DNA of 64,000 nucleotides. Origin: Tetranychus cinnabarinus (Eukaryota; Arthropoda; Arachnida; Trombidiformes; Tetranychidae). Below the pieces are notes generated by a model. The model was not told the origin of the DNA and ran no database searches. It saw nothing but the letters and a program-made list of their open reading frames with translations. Position 1 is the first letter of the stretch. Each line of letters opens with the position of its first letter. The stretch covers positions 10,741,001 to 10,805,000 of the forward strand of contig WHVY01000002.1 of assembly GCA_022266195.1 (NCBI GenBank), given 5' to 3'. A program made the translations under genes and the position numbers. Shown here one piece after another: positions 32,249 through 47,200 of this stretch.

Positions 32249-35200
32249 AGGTTCAACAGTTAACTCCAATCTTTTCGAGTCCAATTATGCTAGAGGTCCA
32301 ACAACATACAATCCATTTGAAACCAATCCAATCTCACAATATTTCGAGATTGGCAATCAAACTGGAAGTGCAGGACCCGAATTAGCTTGGAAAATTTACG
32401 ATGCAACTCGAAAATTGGACAAAAAGGTAAGATACTTTTATATTTAGAAACATAAATTGGTAAAAAATTTCAACCTTTTACCATTTTTCCATTCCAAACC
32501 CTTTGTTAAGTTATCCCCAACTGTTATAGATAACTTTTAATTCCTTTAACATTCAATCATTTTTATTCCCAACTCAAAGTCAGAATGCTTACTTAGCTAT
32601 CAATATCAATTTACCAAAAACACAATAACAAATTCCTTCAAAGTTACTAACCAAGCAAAAATTTCGATAGTCTTGCCATAATCTTGCTAATGTATTATAT
32701 ATTTGCTTGAAACACTTTATCCAGTCAACCTTTTCAATCACGCACTTTTTATTTGTGCCCTTACAATCCATCATTAATACCATTCTCTATTTTTTTCTGG
32801 TCAATCAAACAACCATGGATTTATTTAGGAAGCTTCTGTATTTTTCTTCAACAAAAAGTCAGTGGACAAACTTCACAAACCCAAACGTAAAGAGGCCATT
32901 TCTGAAATACTTAAATTTAGTGCAAAACAATTGGATCGTTATCGTCATCCCAAAATTTTGACTCTTTACCATCCAGTTGAAGAGTCACCGGAGACTTTAG
33001 CCTTTGCCACTGAACCAGTATTAGGAAGTCTTGCCAATGTACTTGGATACCTTGAGGATAGATTACCACAAAACATAAACTCACCAATCAAGCAATATTC
33101 ATTTCTTGAGTTTGAGGTTAAATACGGACTTTTACAGGTAAACAACACTTAACAATCTTAACCTTAAATTTTCTCATCAATCAAATTACCCAAAAACAAC
33201 AAGCAAACAAACAAAACCAAAATAAAGTTGACCAAACATGAATCTCATGTGTATCCATTATGTTGAAAATGCACTCTAAACCGATAATGAGATCCTTTTT
33301 CCGATTTACCCAAACCTGCAAATCAATCGACTAACTTTGAACACAATTTTACCGAAAATTATCGATCATAAAATTCCTCAATTTGTCAAATAAACAGCTT
33401 TTTTCCCCAAACCCACTCACCACCCGATTCAGTAGTAAACCTGTAGATTTATATTAATTTTAAAGGTCGATTGTCTTTTCACTCGTTTGTTTTTGCTATT
33501 ATTATATTTTGACTTTGCTGTTTCCAACCCAAAATGAATAGTTACTGTAAAGGTAAACTCTCAGGAAGCCTATTTCAGCCGTTTTCACTTATTTTTACAT
33601 GAAAATCAAATAATCCTTGGCTTAAAGTTTTTCCTTTTTTTCTCTCTCTCTTTTGCTCAACCTTTTGTATTTCATTTTCATCTCTCATGAAAAGCTCATT
33701 CATCCATCCATTCTTAAGGCTACCAAAAGTTTAATATTAAATATACACAGAGAGTGAGAAGGAAAGAGGTTCACATGAACTAAATATAATAAGAAAGGAT
33801 ATGATGATAACAGATGATGATAAAAGAAGATTCATTGCAAGAAAAAATGACGATACTCAAGACTATTGTACTAGACATAAGACTTTTATCAATAACGATA
33901 TTTTCAATTTGGCCTCATTTTGTAGTAAAGTAAACTGTTGATGATAAACATCATGATTCTTACAAGCGTTTCAGTGTAAACATAAAACCGTCCAAATATA
34001 TTGAGTTTGTAGGAAAAGAGGAAGAAGGCGAAAAAAAAGTCTTTTGTTATCCAGGAAAATCTTATTAATACAATTTTCTCTTTTTTTTCACCCAATTCTG
34101 AGCATGGAAAGTGAAAACTGTGAATATCAATGGCTAAACTTTGTCTTTCTTTCACCTTTATCTGTCTACCTCTTGTTGATTGTTCACAATCTAATACATC
34201 ATTTAACCTGTTGATATGTTTACTCGATAATATTAATATCCAAACATTAATATCCATGTTTTTCAACCTTTTACTTTGGGTTACCTTGACGTTAAACCGC
34301 TATCAATCCATTATCAATGTAATATTGAATACAGTCACAGTTTTGGGTTAATCTCATTCAAATAATTAATCTGGAAATTGTTGTTCCCTTAAACACGTAC
34401 ATTAACCTGGTAACAAAACCTTTACATTTCCAGTGTTTTACCCTTTGGAGTGACCATTAATGACAAAATTGGGTTCATCAGGTTGTCTTAACACTATTCA
34501 CTGGTAATAATGAAAGATCAAGATGAAGAGAAAAAGTCTCTTTTTTTATATTTCTTGTCTATTAACCTCTTCTATTTACCCTGACAATTGAAAACTGATT
34601 CCTCTATTGATTATTTAGGCCAGTTGATTGTCTTTTTTTTAAGTGAAATCAACAATACAATTGATACGATTCACTTGTTGATAAAGAAGAAGAGCTAGAA
34701 ATGTCCATAATATTGTTTTTTGTTTCCTCGACTCAACCATTCTATCATTACAATCCAAGTTGATTAAATAATCAACCAATTTTGGAGCCAATCACTTTCA
34801 CCTCTCATTTACACAGCTTTAAATAAATTGTTGACATTGGACAGTTTACCTTAACAAACAATATCCAATGTTAATAATACATTTAGATGGTAAAGCAAAC
34901 AATTAACCGATTTTATCCTCAAAAACCAAATTTCTCAATCAACATTTTCTCCAATCAAATCAATTAATCAATCAAGAATCAAGTTAAACTAATTTCAATT
35001 CAAGCTTCAAGTGTTTCAACAGAAACCAATTGAAACATTTCATTTTACTTTTTAATTCCAATGTTAATTGATTTTTTCCCTTCAAGTAAAGTTCAATTTC
35101 AAACAACATTGGATTCTTTGCTTTTCTTGATATTTTCATCTTATCCAAGCCAAGGTTCTGTCTTTGATCCAATAGATGATCATTTGAAATGAACATTTAG

Positions 35201-38200
35201 AGTTGATGAAAAGGTGAAATGAAAATTTATCTGTATTTTTATCTCATCTTTTATTTTAATACAACAGCAACGGCTAATATAATAAGAGCAGTAAAAAAAG
35301 ACTGGAAAAAACATCAAAATCTACTTGAGTTTTACAATAAGTTACTTGGGAATTCATGTTATTTGTTTATTTTATCCAACATTCTTTATTCTTTATTTAC
35401 CAAAAGTTACCTTGTTTCCAATTATTCTTTGTGTCATTCCTGGTCGACACCATTTTCGCCTTCTTTCTTCCTCTGTCTATCAACTTAACCATTACCCATT
35501 TGAAGCACCAATCTTCTTAAGAATCTATCGCAACATTTTTACTTATCTCTTACCATTGAAACAAAGAACCAAAAATGAGATGAAAAAAAAGTAGAAGAAG
35601 AAGAAAAGTTTCAGATATTCCAGTTCCATTGAGACTTATCACCTTTAAGTCTTTGTCATTCTGTCTTCTTACCTTTATATGCTACTACAAAAAACCTTTA
35701 TTGGCTTAGTTAGTATCTTTTAGCACACTTTCAATATAAAATATAAATAACTTTGAAACTGATGAAGACACCTTACTGTGAGTCAATTTTACAACAACCG
35801 TAAAACTCACATCAAAATCAGATCCATTATCAATCATGTTAGGCTTGTATTGAATGGTTTCAAAAATGTTCTTGTTTCATCAAATTTTCAATCGACTAAA
35901 TTGGATGAGAATGTCACGAAAACAAAATCCAAGATCAAGATCTGGATCAACTCATTTCTCAACAAAATCATCATCAAAAATTGTGAATAACTTGTTGATC
36001 CAAACTCGGATAATCTGAAGCACAAAATCCATTCTTAGTTGATTCAAAGTTCAGTTCAACGAAAAAAGTGAAATGCTAAATCGAGTCGAAACTTGATTCA
36101 ATTATTTTCCAACTCAAGCTCATTGTAAACATTGTAATCGTAAACTCGTTTCATGATAATGATGATTTAATGAAGATTTAATTTTAAGCTTGTTAATAGC
36201 CTTAAACAAAGTTTCAATTTTTGTAACATTTTTCAAGCTCAAAGTATTATTTGTTTCACATTATCCATCAATAACACTTTTGGATGTTGGATGTGAACTT
36301 ATCAATTATTTAAGGAAATTGGTGATAATTTTGTGATTAAATTTTCATCAAATGACATTTGAACATTTTTCAATATTCAGGGTTTATTCTTGTGTTCAAT
36401 AATTTCATCTTTTGCTTTGGTTAACAGATAGTAAATTATTTCATTTTGATTTCACCATTTCGTGTTTTCTTTATTCATGTTCATGTAAATAGTCATGAAA
36501 TTAATCAAATTGAAGAGGCAAACAATGGTAAATATAATCATGTTGCAAACCTTTTCACTCTTGAATAAATATACAACATTTGATTCCCTAGTTGGTAGAG
36601 ATGAATCCCTGATAAATGAGGGAAAAGGCAACTTTTAGACGGGCAAAAATACATGAGATGAAGAAAAGCAAAATCAGTAACTTTGATATCTTTGTATTCA
36701 AAGATACTGCTAAATCCATAACTGTTATTGTATTAATACATAACTATTATATAATATTTAAGGATACAATGAATGGTATTTAGTGTGGGCTTTTCAAATT
36801 CAATGTTCACAGATGAAACTTTCTTTCCAAAATGAATAGTTTGTGCTCATTCATTCAGGTTAAACTTTTCATCTTTTCAATAACATCAACTTTTACTAAA
36901 TCCTAACTTTTTCAGCACAATTTCATGTTTCTATCCAATTCCATCATAAAATGGATTCTCTTTCTGGATTTGTTAGATTTTTTAAAACATTTTCTACATT
37001 TATCGATGTTAGTAGAGATACGAATTTTGGGAAGTCTGGTCAAATAAAGAATCCTTTGGATTTTTCTACCTGTTCGAGATCCACTGATGCTGGAACTGAA
37101 ACTTGGACAGAGACTTCTAAATTCATGTCTCAAGATAATTGGATGCATTTTTACTTCCAACTATTAATAAATGAAAGGTCTGAAAGAAAAGTTTTTAAGA
37201 AAAATGATTTCTCTATCAAATAGTTGAAATGGTAAACTACGAAGAAATTTGACAAGTTAGTGTTTATCGTCAACATTAATCTGGCCGACACCTGAATATG
37301 TTTTGGGATAAAATGTCAAATGGTTAATCGCCATCGCATATATTTTTATTCAATTGTGACTGATATCAGGGAATTAGTGAACTGAGAAGTACAAAGTTGA
37401 AGAACTAAGTGAAGTTTGTTTACAAATGCTTCTATTTTTACACACAATGATGAGTGGATAAAGAGAATGCTTTTGGACTCTTAGATTGTCAGAAAATTCG
37501 TTGTTATCCTGTTTTCCCTTTAGGGGCCAAATTAAGGTCACAATCGATATTTGGAGAAGGAGTGAAAAGATGTAAGAAACTGTCTGTGCAAGAGAACAAC
37601 AAGTTAAAACTAGTCATATTTCGTAACATAATAAAATGTAATAATCGTCGTAATGTCCATACATCATATGCTCAAAAAAAATTTCAGCGAAAATTACCAG
37701 ATTGAAGGTAAACAGGCTATTTAAGTTATCCAGTAGATTGAGATTGTTTAACCCTTCGAACCTTCATTTGCGTTAAAATTCTTTCAATTTTGTTTAAGAA
37801 GTAGAATGCTTTGAGAAAAATTCGTTCATCTTTTCAATGGTAAGAGTTATGAACATTTGAATAACAATATTTTTCAAAACGCTTATGAGGCAATCTATCC
37901 GTGTTACTTGTGATATAGCATAGAAAAATTGCTAACTTCAGGTTACTCCAACAAACTGTGCTGTCCAGCACACAATACGTCACATGGTAACGTTGGAAAG
38001 CTGTTGAACTGCAAAGACGGACTCTCGGTAATCTTTATTGAGGTTGCGTGCAGCCGTGTAGAATCAATTTTGTGAACTAGGATGAAAACACCTCCGTGAA
38101 AACACAAATATCAGCGGAACTCTGCTGAGAATGATTTTCCAGAAACTGAACAGCTCTTCCAATATTCGCACAATTACCATAGGTAATAACCAAGTTTTCT

Positions 38201-41200
38201 AAAGGGAACATGGTCAAGTTCAAAGTTTGAATACGAAATGACAACAAATCCGAGAACTCATTGTTCTTATTGGTAAAACAAAGAGTCCTCGTAGGGTAAT
38301 GGACAACTATTACGTTTTCCCTTCCTACTGCATAGCCTTATAACTCTTTTCACTAAACCTTGATTGACCTCTCTTTCTCTTGTGATTAATCAATCCGAAA
38401 AATTTTGAACTCTCAGAAAATGACCTCCAAATGTCAATTATAAGTCCAATAACGGAACAAATGACTTGCGTTCGAACTTATGGTTCTTCAATCTGTGGAA
38501 GCTCATGGTCCAAGTCTGAGGTCTGTAGTATCAACTGTACGTGAGTTATGCCTGCAAAATGGCATAAAATTAAAAAAACGCCCGCTACTTTTAATACGAT
38601 GACGAGTTTTCACGAAATTAGCTAAAGCTAGCTCATTAAAGTAGAGAAAAAGCAAGATAAGAGCATCAATTCAATGTGTATCCATGAATTTTTTTTCTTT
38701 ATGAAACTCAGTTTTGTCCAGATCATTTTGTATAAAAAATTCCAAAATTTTGACAAGTTTTTAATTTCAAAGTCTAATACTCTAGTCTTATCTATATTCA
38801 TTGGTTAAATCATCTAATTAACAAGTGACTAACAGTACTTTTTCTCATTACTTTTGGTCAGCCTGTATATTGTACATTACTTTAATGGCACAATTCAACT
38901 AATGATGAAAAGTTGAACAGTCTTGAGAATTGCGATGATAAAAGAGATTTTCTTATTTATGTACTGATGAAGACAACTGTTAATATACATTTTATCCAAT
39001 GATGAAGATAATATAATGCCATTTGCGAGTCTATCCTAACTAACTGGTCTAACATTATTACCATTGCTATTAATGCTATTTATTATTTTATCTGTTGATG
39101 AAAATTTTAGGACCAAATATAATATTAATGGTCACACAAAACTGTGTCTTCAGACAGTCAAAGAATCTGGGCAAAAAGAAGAAGAAAAAAAGAATAGAAT
39201 CTGAAGACAAAGACTTGAAACTGGCAACGAAAAAGCTGCAAAAAAATATCACAGGTGAGAGTAAAAAAAGTGCAGTAAAGTTTACAAGATAATCAAAGTT
39301 GCAAGTATTAACAGCATAGCAAGGATTATTGAAGCTTAAACTAGTTGGTATAAAATAAAATTATGTTTAACTGAATGTGTATCGACGTATGCAAGAATAC
39401 ATGGCAAAATGTGTGTTTATGTGTAAAATATTAAGAATGAAAAAAACAGCTTATTTTGGGAGAAAAAACTTTTTCCATGAAAAAAAAATTCATGTTAAAC
39501 CTTTCATCAACTCTGAAAATTTCAACTCTATTTTGAATTTCTGTCTTTGCTTGTTATCATTTTTGATTTATACCTTTTCACTCCCAGTTTCACTCCCAAC
39601 TCAAGTTGATATAAAAATATTGCGACTTGCAAGCATTATCATTACCTCAACTGTGAGGTTAATGTTTTCAGTTTTTCACCATTTTCACCTGTTCGACGAA
39701 AAGAGTTTATCATTTCTCGAGAATCAGCGTTTTCAGTGACATTCAGTTTCCCTGCTCAAGATGCAAGAATCTCACAATCGATTCAAAGATTTTTACTTCG
39801 AAAGTTCAGTCATTTAATTGCCGAGAAGCAAGATTTTGCATTTTTTGTTGAAATTTTTTCCATGGTTCAATGGAATGAATTCAAATGAATAAATGAATTT
39901 TTCACTCGACTTGGTTGAATAGCAAATGGTTCAACTTTTATTTTCATTGATTGATTTTTGCTGCTTATTGTTTGATCTTATTCAACATTTCATTTTGAAT
40001 CTGCGAACTAATTGAACTAAATTGCAACTTTTCATTCTGCTTCAGGCTGATTTTCACATGAACTTTATAATTTGTCGGTTAAAGTTTTACTCTCATTACA
40101 AGTTAATTTATCTGATACACTTTGTTTAGAATTTTTTTCATCAGAAATCTTCATTTCCTTTTCTCTTCCATTTCCATGCATGAAAAGTTTGAACCATTTA
40201 TTTACATTAAACATTTACTTATACCAGTTTCAATCACCAGCTCATTTCAGGTATTATTGGAAAATGAGTACAAAATTGTTTACTGGTGACCAGAATTTGG
40301 AAAAATTTTATTCTTTTTCATTAGAAAAGTTCATTGGATTGTGATTAATTCTTTTGATTACAAATGATCAATCATCTTGAAAGACTGAAAGTGAATCAAT
40401 TTGGATGACACAAAATTGATATTGACATCAATTAAAGCATTGATTATTGTCACTCGATTTGTTTCTTATAATTTCAGTGCAATCCATCATGATCATGATC
40501 CATAAAACAGTTCAATTTCATTGAATAGATAAACTCACGAATCTAATTGGAACAATTAAATGAAAAAGAAAAGAAATCATCTGAAGGCGAAAATTCAAAA
40601 ATCTAAAATCGATTCCAGATTTTCATGTAATACTGAAATCAGAATTGAATAGAAGACAAAATCATGTTTTTCCAGCATTTTCTGTTCATTTGTTTACCTT
40701 GATAAAAGCACTTTTTCATTCATCAAATGTTCGATTTATCATGATTACCATGATATTTGAAGAAATAATTTTTATCAATTTAACCGATAAACCATTGATA
40801 GAGACAAATAGCAAGTTGAAGTTCAATAAAAAGAAACTAAAATAATCGAAATATTATTCCGGTTGAATTGGTGGAATCAAAAGTTCGTTGCTATTACAGT
40901 TATCATTTTATTCTGCTAACGATTCTTCAACTTTTCGACCTTCAATTTCTCTTTACCTTTTTTCAGAATTCATTTTTAAACTGAATTTCCATCCATTTTT
41001 ATCTTTTCCAGAGCAAAAAATAATTTCCTTTTAAAACATCAATTGAACCTGGTTAACATTTTCATGCAGATAAACTTCATGTGTTTACTTATCAATAAAA
41101 TCATATTTCACCTGGAAAAAAGAAAAAAAGAAAAATTCTAAACTCGAACTTTAGGTAAGATAAAATTCCAACACATGAAACTCTCTAATTTGTGATTCAA

Positions 41201-44200
41201 TTTCACCTAATAAACTCTAAATTAGTTTTCAATCGAATTGAAAATTCTCTTGATTTCATTTCTTCAATCAATTTCATGTCCTTTCATTGAACCAATATTT
41301 TAATCAAATTTGACATTTGCATCCAAATGAACCAGAATTCGAGTTCTAAAAAAGGCAAAGAATTCACAGAATTACGATTGAAACTTGATTCATGAAAATG
41401 AACAAAATCTCATGAGTTAAACATCATTCATTCATTGTTTATACATTTCCGAGTTTCTCTTGTTTTTACCTGAAAATGATTTGCTTAAAAATGTAAATGT
41501 TTCAATCTCATTATTCATTGCCTTTGATGAAACATTTTTAGGTGGGGAATAAAATTGATTGAAAATTTGAGCAAAAATTTGTTTTACCTTTCAACTTGTT
41601 TCTTTCATTTATTCATTAAAACCTTGAATATTGTAACAATCAAGTTCATCTTTTCCCAAGTTACTGGTGACAATTTTGTTATCTTTTATGAGTTGAAGCA
41701 ATGAAAGAAAGTTACTCAAGAATATCATGAAATAGCTGAAACCCTTGAGGTGATTCCTCAACAATCAACTACACTTACATTAACTCTTTGACATTCTCAT
41801 TTCAATCATTGGACTGGTAATTTAAATTTCAACTCACTTAATTATCAACCAATTAGTCGAGCCCAGAATTTTAATGAAACATTTCATAGCTTTGAAAACA
41901 TTCAGCTTCACCAAGCCTGTCAAGTTGAGACATTCTTGAGATATTATTCAATTATAAGAAAAAGAAAAAAGTTGATCGCCCTGAAAGGCAGCAATTTAAA
42001 TTTCTATTCATTTCAACCTTTAGACTAAATTTGACGTAAACTTTCATAATCAGCATTTTCCAAGTAAATTGTTGATCAGAAAAAAAAGTTAATCAAATTA
42101 ACCGACTTTTCAATTGTTACAATGGCTTTTTGTCAACCTTTCAGTTTGTTTCATTTTGCAATAAAGTTTGTTGATGTTTTATGAATGTCAATGATCATCA
42201 AATTGGAATACAAGATGAAAGAGTTACAATGAAATTACATTCATTTAATTTTATTAGAAGCAATTTAACCGTTTCTTTTCAACAATGTTTTCTGTACACT
42301 TCATCATTGTCATTGTCATCTTCATCCTTCTTTACAAATTTTCACTTCTTTTACCTTGTTTACTTTGTACAATGTGTTCGTTATTTTGTATTGCTATTGG
42401 TATTGAACACTTATTTCATTTTGATATCTTTCTGTCGATAATTTTGATTAGTTTTTCCCTTTTGTTCAGATGAATTTCCATCAACCATGAAAGTTGGGAT
42501 TCACTTTTTGCTTCTTCTCGCTTCCATTAAAGTGTAATATTTTTCACATTCAAAACAAAATCAATTTTAGTCTGATATTGCATTTACACACTTCTTTGGT
42601 CGATAACTTTTATCCTAATTTGCATTATATTAACTTGAAATAAAGTTACGTTCAAAGGAAACTCTCAGTTGAATTGCTAATTGAATCAAAATTGGCAGCT
42701 TCAAGGTTCACATATTGATTAATTGCTTTTCTCAGTTTCATTTTCAAAGATTCTAACGATTCCATTTGCAACGAAAAGACATTCCAACTTTTCCTCTCAC
42801 CAATTTTTAACAGTTACATTAAGACAAACCAAGATTTCGTTATAAATCGCTTTTTTATGGACTAGAACAGATGAAAAGTTGGGAATGTCAGGGATTGCAC
42901 ATTGGATTAGGATTGATGTCAGATGCGAGTATTTTAGTGTTTATTAGCTAATTTAAAGCCAGTCGGTCTCGTATTTGTGACTTTAAATGGACCCAAATAC
43001 CCTGATCACTCTGCAATTCTTAAAATTCCGTGATTACTGATTGCATATTAACTACAAACTTTGCAATTTGCAGAAAGAATACAATATTTTTCGCAAGTTT
43101 ACATTTTGAGAAAACAGTTTTGTCTAATTTCTCGAAAATGGATTTCTGTTTTTATATACTTAACATCAACTAATCCCATCAGTAGGATCAACAACCATCA
43201 ATTTGATGAATTACCTTGCAATGAAATTGCTTTCAAATAAGATCAATTTTGATATATAAATTGTTGTTGTTGTTTCATCATTAAATTCAATTAAACCTTC
43301 TGTTGCCCATTCAACTGAAAAGCCAGTAAACCATAAGCTCAAGTCAATGAGCATTTACTTCACCTCAACCAGTTGTTGACCTTTTAAAGTAAAATTTTTA
43401 TTCTTTTCACCCGAATTCAGTCCAATTATTTCATATTTCATTGACCACTTAGTCTTCAGTTTCCATTAACCCAAACAGCAAAACTACACTCTTATTGACC
43501 ATAATGATAGCTTAGCCAGTTGAAGTAAACTGTTCAATTATAAGCAAAAATCAAACTCGAAAAAAAGTGCAAATTTAAGGTTAATTATGAAAAGATGCAA
43601 ATTGTAACTTTTGCTGAAACCAAATCTAATTTACATTTAAACAAGGATAAATTTACATATTAATTTGTTTCTTTGCTTGTATTTGCAAAATGGTCAGTAA
43701 AAGTGCAACAATGAAACTAGAAAATCGATAAAAATGTTGATCAGATTTGTTCATTCAAATTAACCCTTCAAGACTCAAATCTCTATCCATGTAACAGGAA
43801 AATATCTTGAAAGTAGATTTGTTGAAAACATGGGAAACAGTCTTTTTCGCTAACAATTCAATATTCAATTTTCGATATTCAAGTCTCTTCAGATGAACAC
43901 TTTTCAAAAGAAGTAACTTGAAGGATAAAAGTGAAAAGCAAAATGTCGAGAGACTTTCAAGGGTTCAAGTGATTTACGAGTGAAAAGTGCTCGTGATTAG
44001 TCTGTTGCCGTTAAAAAGAGCAGCAATGAAAAGGCAAAACTCGAGATGAATCAATTTTCGAGAAAACTTTTGTTTCTTTTGCTTCATTTGAATTGGTGAA
44101 GCACAAACGTTGGACTCGACATTTTCCTTGTACTTTTCAAGAGCTCTTCAATCACTTCGCCAACAAGCTTCATCAGAAATTAATTTATCATTAACTTTAC

Positions 44201-47200
44201 ACAATTACTCGAATCATTAAGGAAACATTGAAATTAGTAAGCAAAGGTTGAAAAATAACTTTAACTTTTCCATTCCTTTGAAGGCATCTTTGATTCATGT
44301 TGAGAAGAGTTGACAATGAAAAATATCTGTTCATTTAAATACCATTCACAGTATGGAAAGTTCTGTATTAATATTCATTCCATTCCAGCCTTTTTACCTC
44401 TGTTTATGTAAATATCATGTATCATGATAATCAGAAAATATCATCTTTTCTCACTGATTAAATTGCAACAAAGGTTTCGTGATCATGTTTACAAACTTTC
44501 ACTGAACATTACATTTCCCAAAATATACATTCAATGAACAGGAATGAAAGCTCAATGATAAATGTCACAATTTTCATTGAAAACTGTTAACAAAATGTTA
44601 ACATTAGCGACATTTTGTGAAATTGAATTTCCTAAAGAAACTTGTTGAATGGAAATTTTCATTTTTTCAACTTTTCAAAATTCGATTCTCTGAGAAATGA
44701 ATAAAAAAAGCGGTGAAACAATTAACAGAAAATGAAGTTTTTTTCAATTTCGATCAACTGTTGACAGAATCTATGTTTAGTTCAACATTCAATCCTTTCT
44801 TCACCAAATGTTGAACCGTTTAATGAGCAATCTGTCAACCTTTACTGTGAAAATTCTTGTCGAGTGAATGTTGACAGGAAAATAAAGTACAACTTGGAAT
44901 ATCATTTAGTCCAAAAAGTTTTTCATTTTCATTTTTTAATAAAACATTTCATTGGAAATTCCATTAAAAATCGCAATGGTAACCTGGATTTAAAATTATT
45001 AGCCTTTTCCTTCTGTTCAACTAACCACTAAAATGTATTATCTAAAGGTTATGAAGACGAATCTGGTGATAAAAAATGTGAACCTGAAATAGAAAAAAAA
45101 TAAAGGTAAAAGTTCCAAAAGAATTGATTTATGTTTCCTGGTTTTCTTAAAGGTTTAAGTAGTGAGAATTAAAGGAATGAAGCAAAAGTCGAGGAAGAAG
45201 AAGAAAAGAAAAGAATAAAATGAAATCCAAGAAAATAGACTTAGAACTCATTAGTGGCTTTATTCTTGATATAATGTTCAAATCATTAATTTACCTTCGT
45301 CAAGACTTAATGCCAAATTACCTGAAGAAATGATGAGCTCGATGCTCATCATCATTAAACTCAGAGAACAACAAATTCCAGATTCGATTGGACATCTTTC
45401 AAACTATCTTTCGAATCATCTTTCGCTAATAAACTAATTATCGAACCAAAAAGCATATGCAAAGCACTTTGTAACTCAATTTTTAGGCTTTCTCAAAATC
45501 TTTTCCTCGCTTCGTCAGTTTCAATGTTAAATTTCGTGTTGATTTAAACTCATTTTACTTTACGAAAGGTTAAGCAATATCAATTTGATTCATGTCATGG
45601 ATTTGATTTATTGATTGATTTGAAATATCGCGTTAAAACGTTTCTCAGATCGTTAGGTTTCTTCATGAACATGTAGGAAAATGTTTTTTTCGCAGATTCC
45701 ATTGAAGCAATTTATCCGAGAAAATCGATAAAAATGTTGGTAAAAATAGAAGAAATAATTTGTAAATTTGTGAAAACGAAACGAAAGCTTTTTAATATAA
45801 AATGCAGGAAATTTGAAGACAAACATCAGTTTTGGTGAAGAGGATAACTTGCAATAACAGAGGAAAAGGAATGTTATCAAAGTTATCGTGAAAAATGTTA
45901 CTGGGAGTTAAATTATCAAATTTTCATTCCAATGATTATATTGTTTTTTCAGCTTCTCCTTACAGTGTAATACAATGTGTGACTCTGCCTTCAACTATCA
46001 TTTCAATTTAATGTGACTGTTGGCTGATTCAATGATAATGTTGAGACGGATGTTTAAAAGTCATTTATTTAGTTGAGAGTGAAAATAAGCTCAAGACTCA
46101 TTTCATGTCAGGCAACAATATTTGGTTTGAAAAGTTGGTACCTTTTTATGGTTTGGATAAATAATGAAATGATAAAGCCAAATTATAAGGGAAAAAAAGT
46201 AAAGATGATGAATTGTTCCAAATATAAAACAGAATTATGATATTCTCATTGTCACCATTATTTTGGTGAAAAGAAAAAGTTGAATGAAGAGAAGAAAAAA
46301 TTGTTTGAAAAATGGTGAACAAATGCCAAACATTCAGTCTATTATTATCAGTTGCATCGCCATCATCTTTACTCATCATTTTCTCAACTTTTCATCTTTT
46401 TTCGTCATTTCAACATTATCTGGTAAAGTAATTTCCTTTCTTACCTTTGTTCATTGTTTTTGATACAAAAAAATGCCAGACAGTGAGCAAACATCGTGAA
46501 GGCGAGCTTTTCGTTTGTTGATATTTGTTGGATGTTTGTCATGACAAGAATCGTTTCATTTCTTTTCATGTAAATTCTTGTTCAACAGATGAAACTCCAA
46601 ATCCAAAATCTAAATGAAATTGTTTCAACTTGAGATTTGGGGAAATCCTGTTTTCGTTTTTGTTCAACTTTACTCGGCACGTTTATGCCATTTGTTGTGG
46701 CATTTTGTGTTAAACCAATTTACCTTTATCATGGCCTTAGGTTGAGAATTCCAGATATTCGTCCATTTTACTGAGTTTCATTCCATTACCTAAAGAGTTA
46801 TTGATTTTTCTCTCAAATCTTTTCAGCCTTTCAATAAAACGGTAAACATTATTTGATTTTAAGCTTTTCAATGTAAAAGTAAAGGAAAAGGTGAACGAAA
46901 TTGTGGAAATTTATTGTGAATCAAACAAATTTTGTAATCAAATTAATGAGTGAAAAAGACGGAGAAATTAATTTCTCCTTTTTTTAACCAATTTATTCCA
47001 ATTCCAATTGGGATTGAAAATCCAATTTTATCCTTTACAATTGCATTAAAGACAAACATTATTTTGTTTTAACTTGAAGTTACTTAAGCAACAACAACCA
47101 TTAAACCAATTGAGTTTTGCTTATAAACTAGCATTTGTTTTGCCATTTCATTTTCACTTTCAGTTAAAAGCAACTTCAAAGTCTAGACAATTTCAAATGT

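Noticed and set aside
35219..35594. Two frames in the SCYL2 intron, one with a signal-peptide-like start
   Set aside because: The hydrophobic start is expected from T-rich DNA; no homology, no exon continuation and no poly(A) context that would distinguish it from chance.
38470..38480. GTTCGAAC words (also near 52860) as tRNA B-boxes
   Set aside because: No A-box, acceptor stem or cloverleaf around them; they are part of the foldback-element family.
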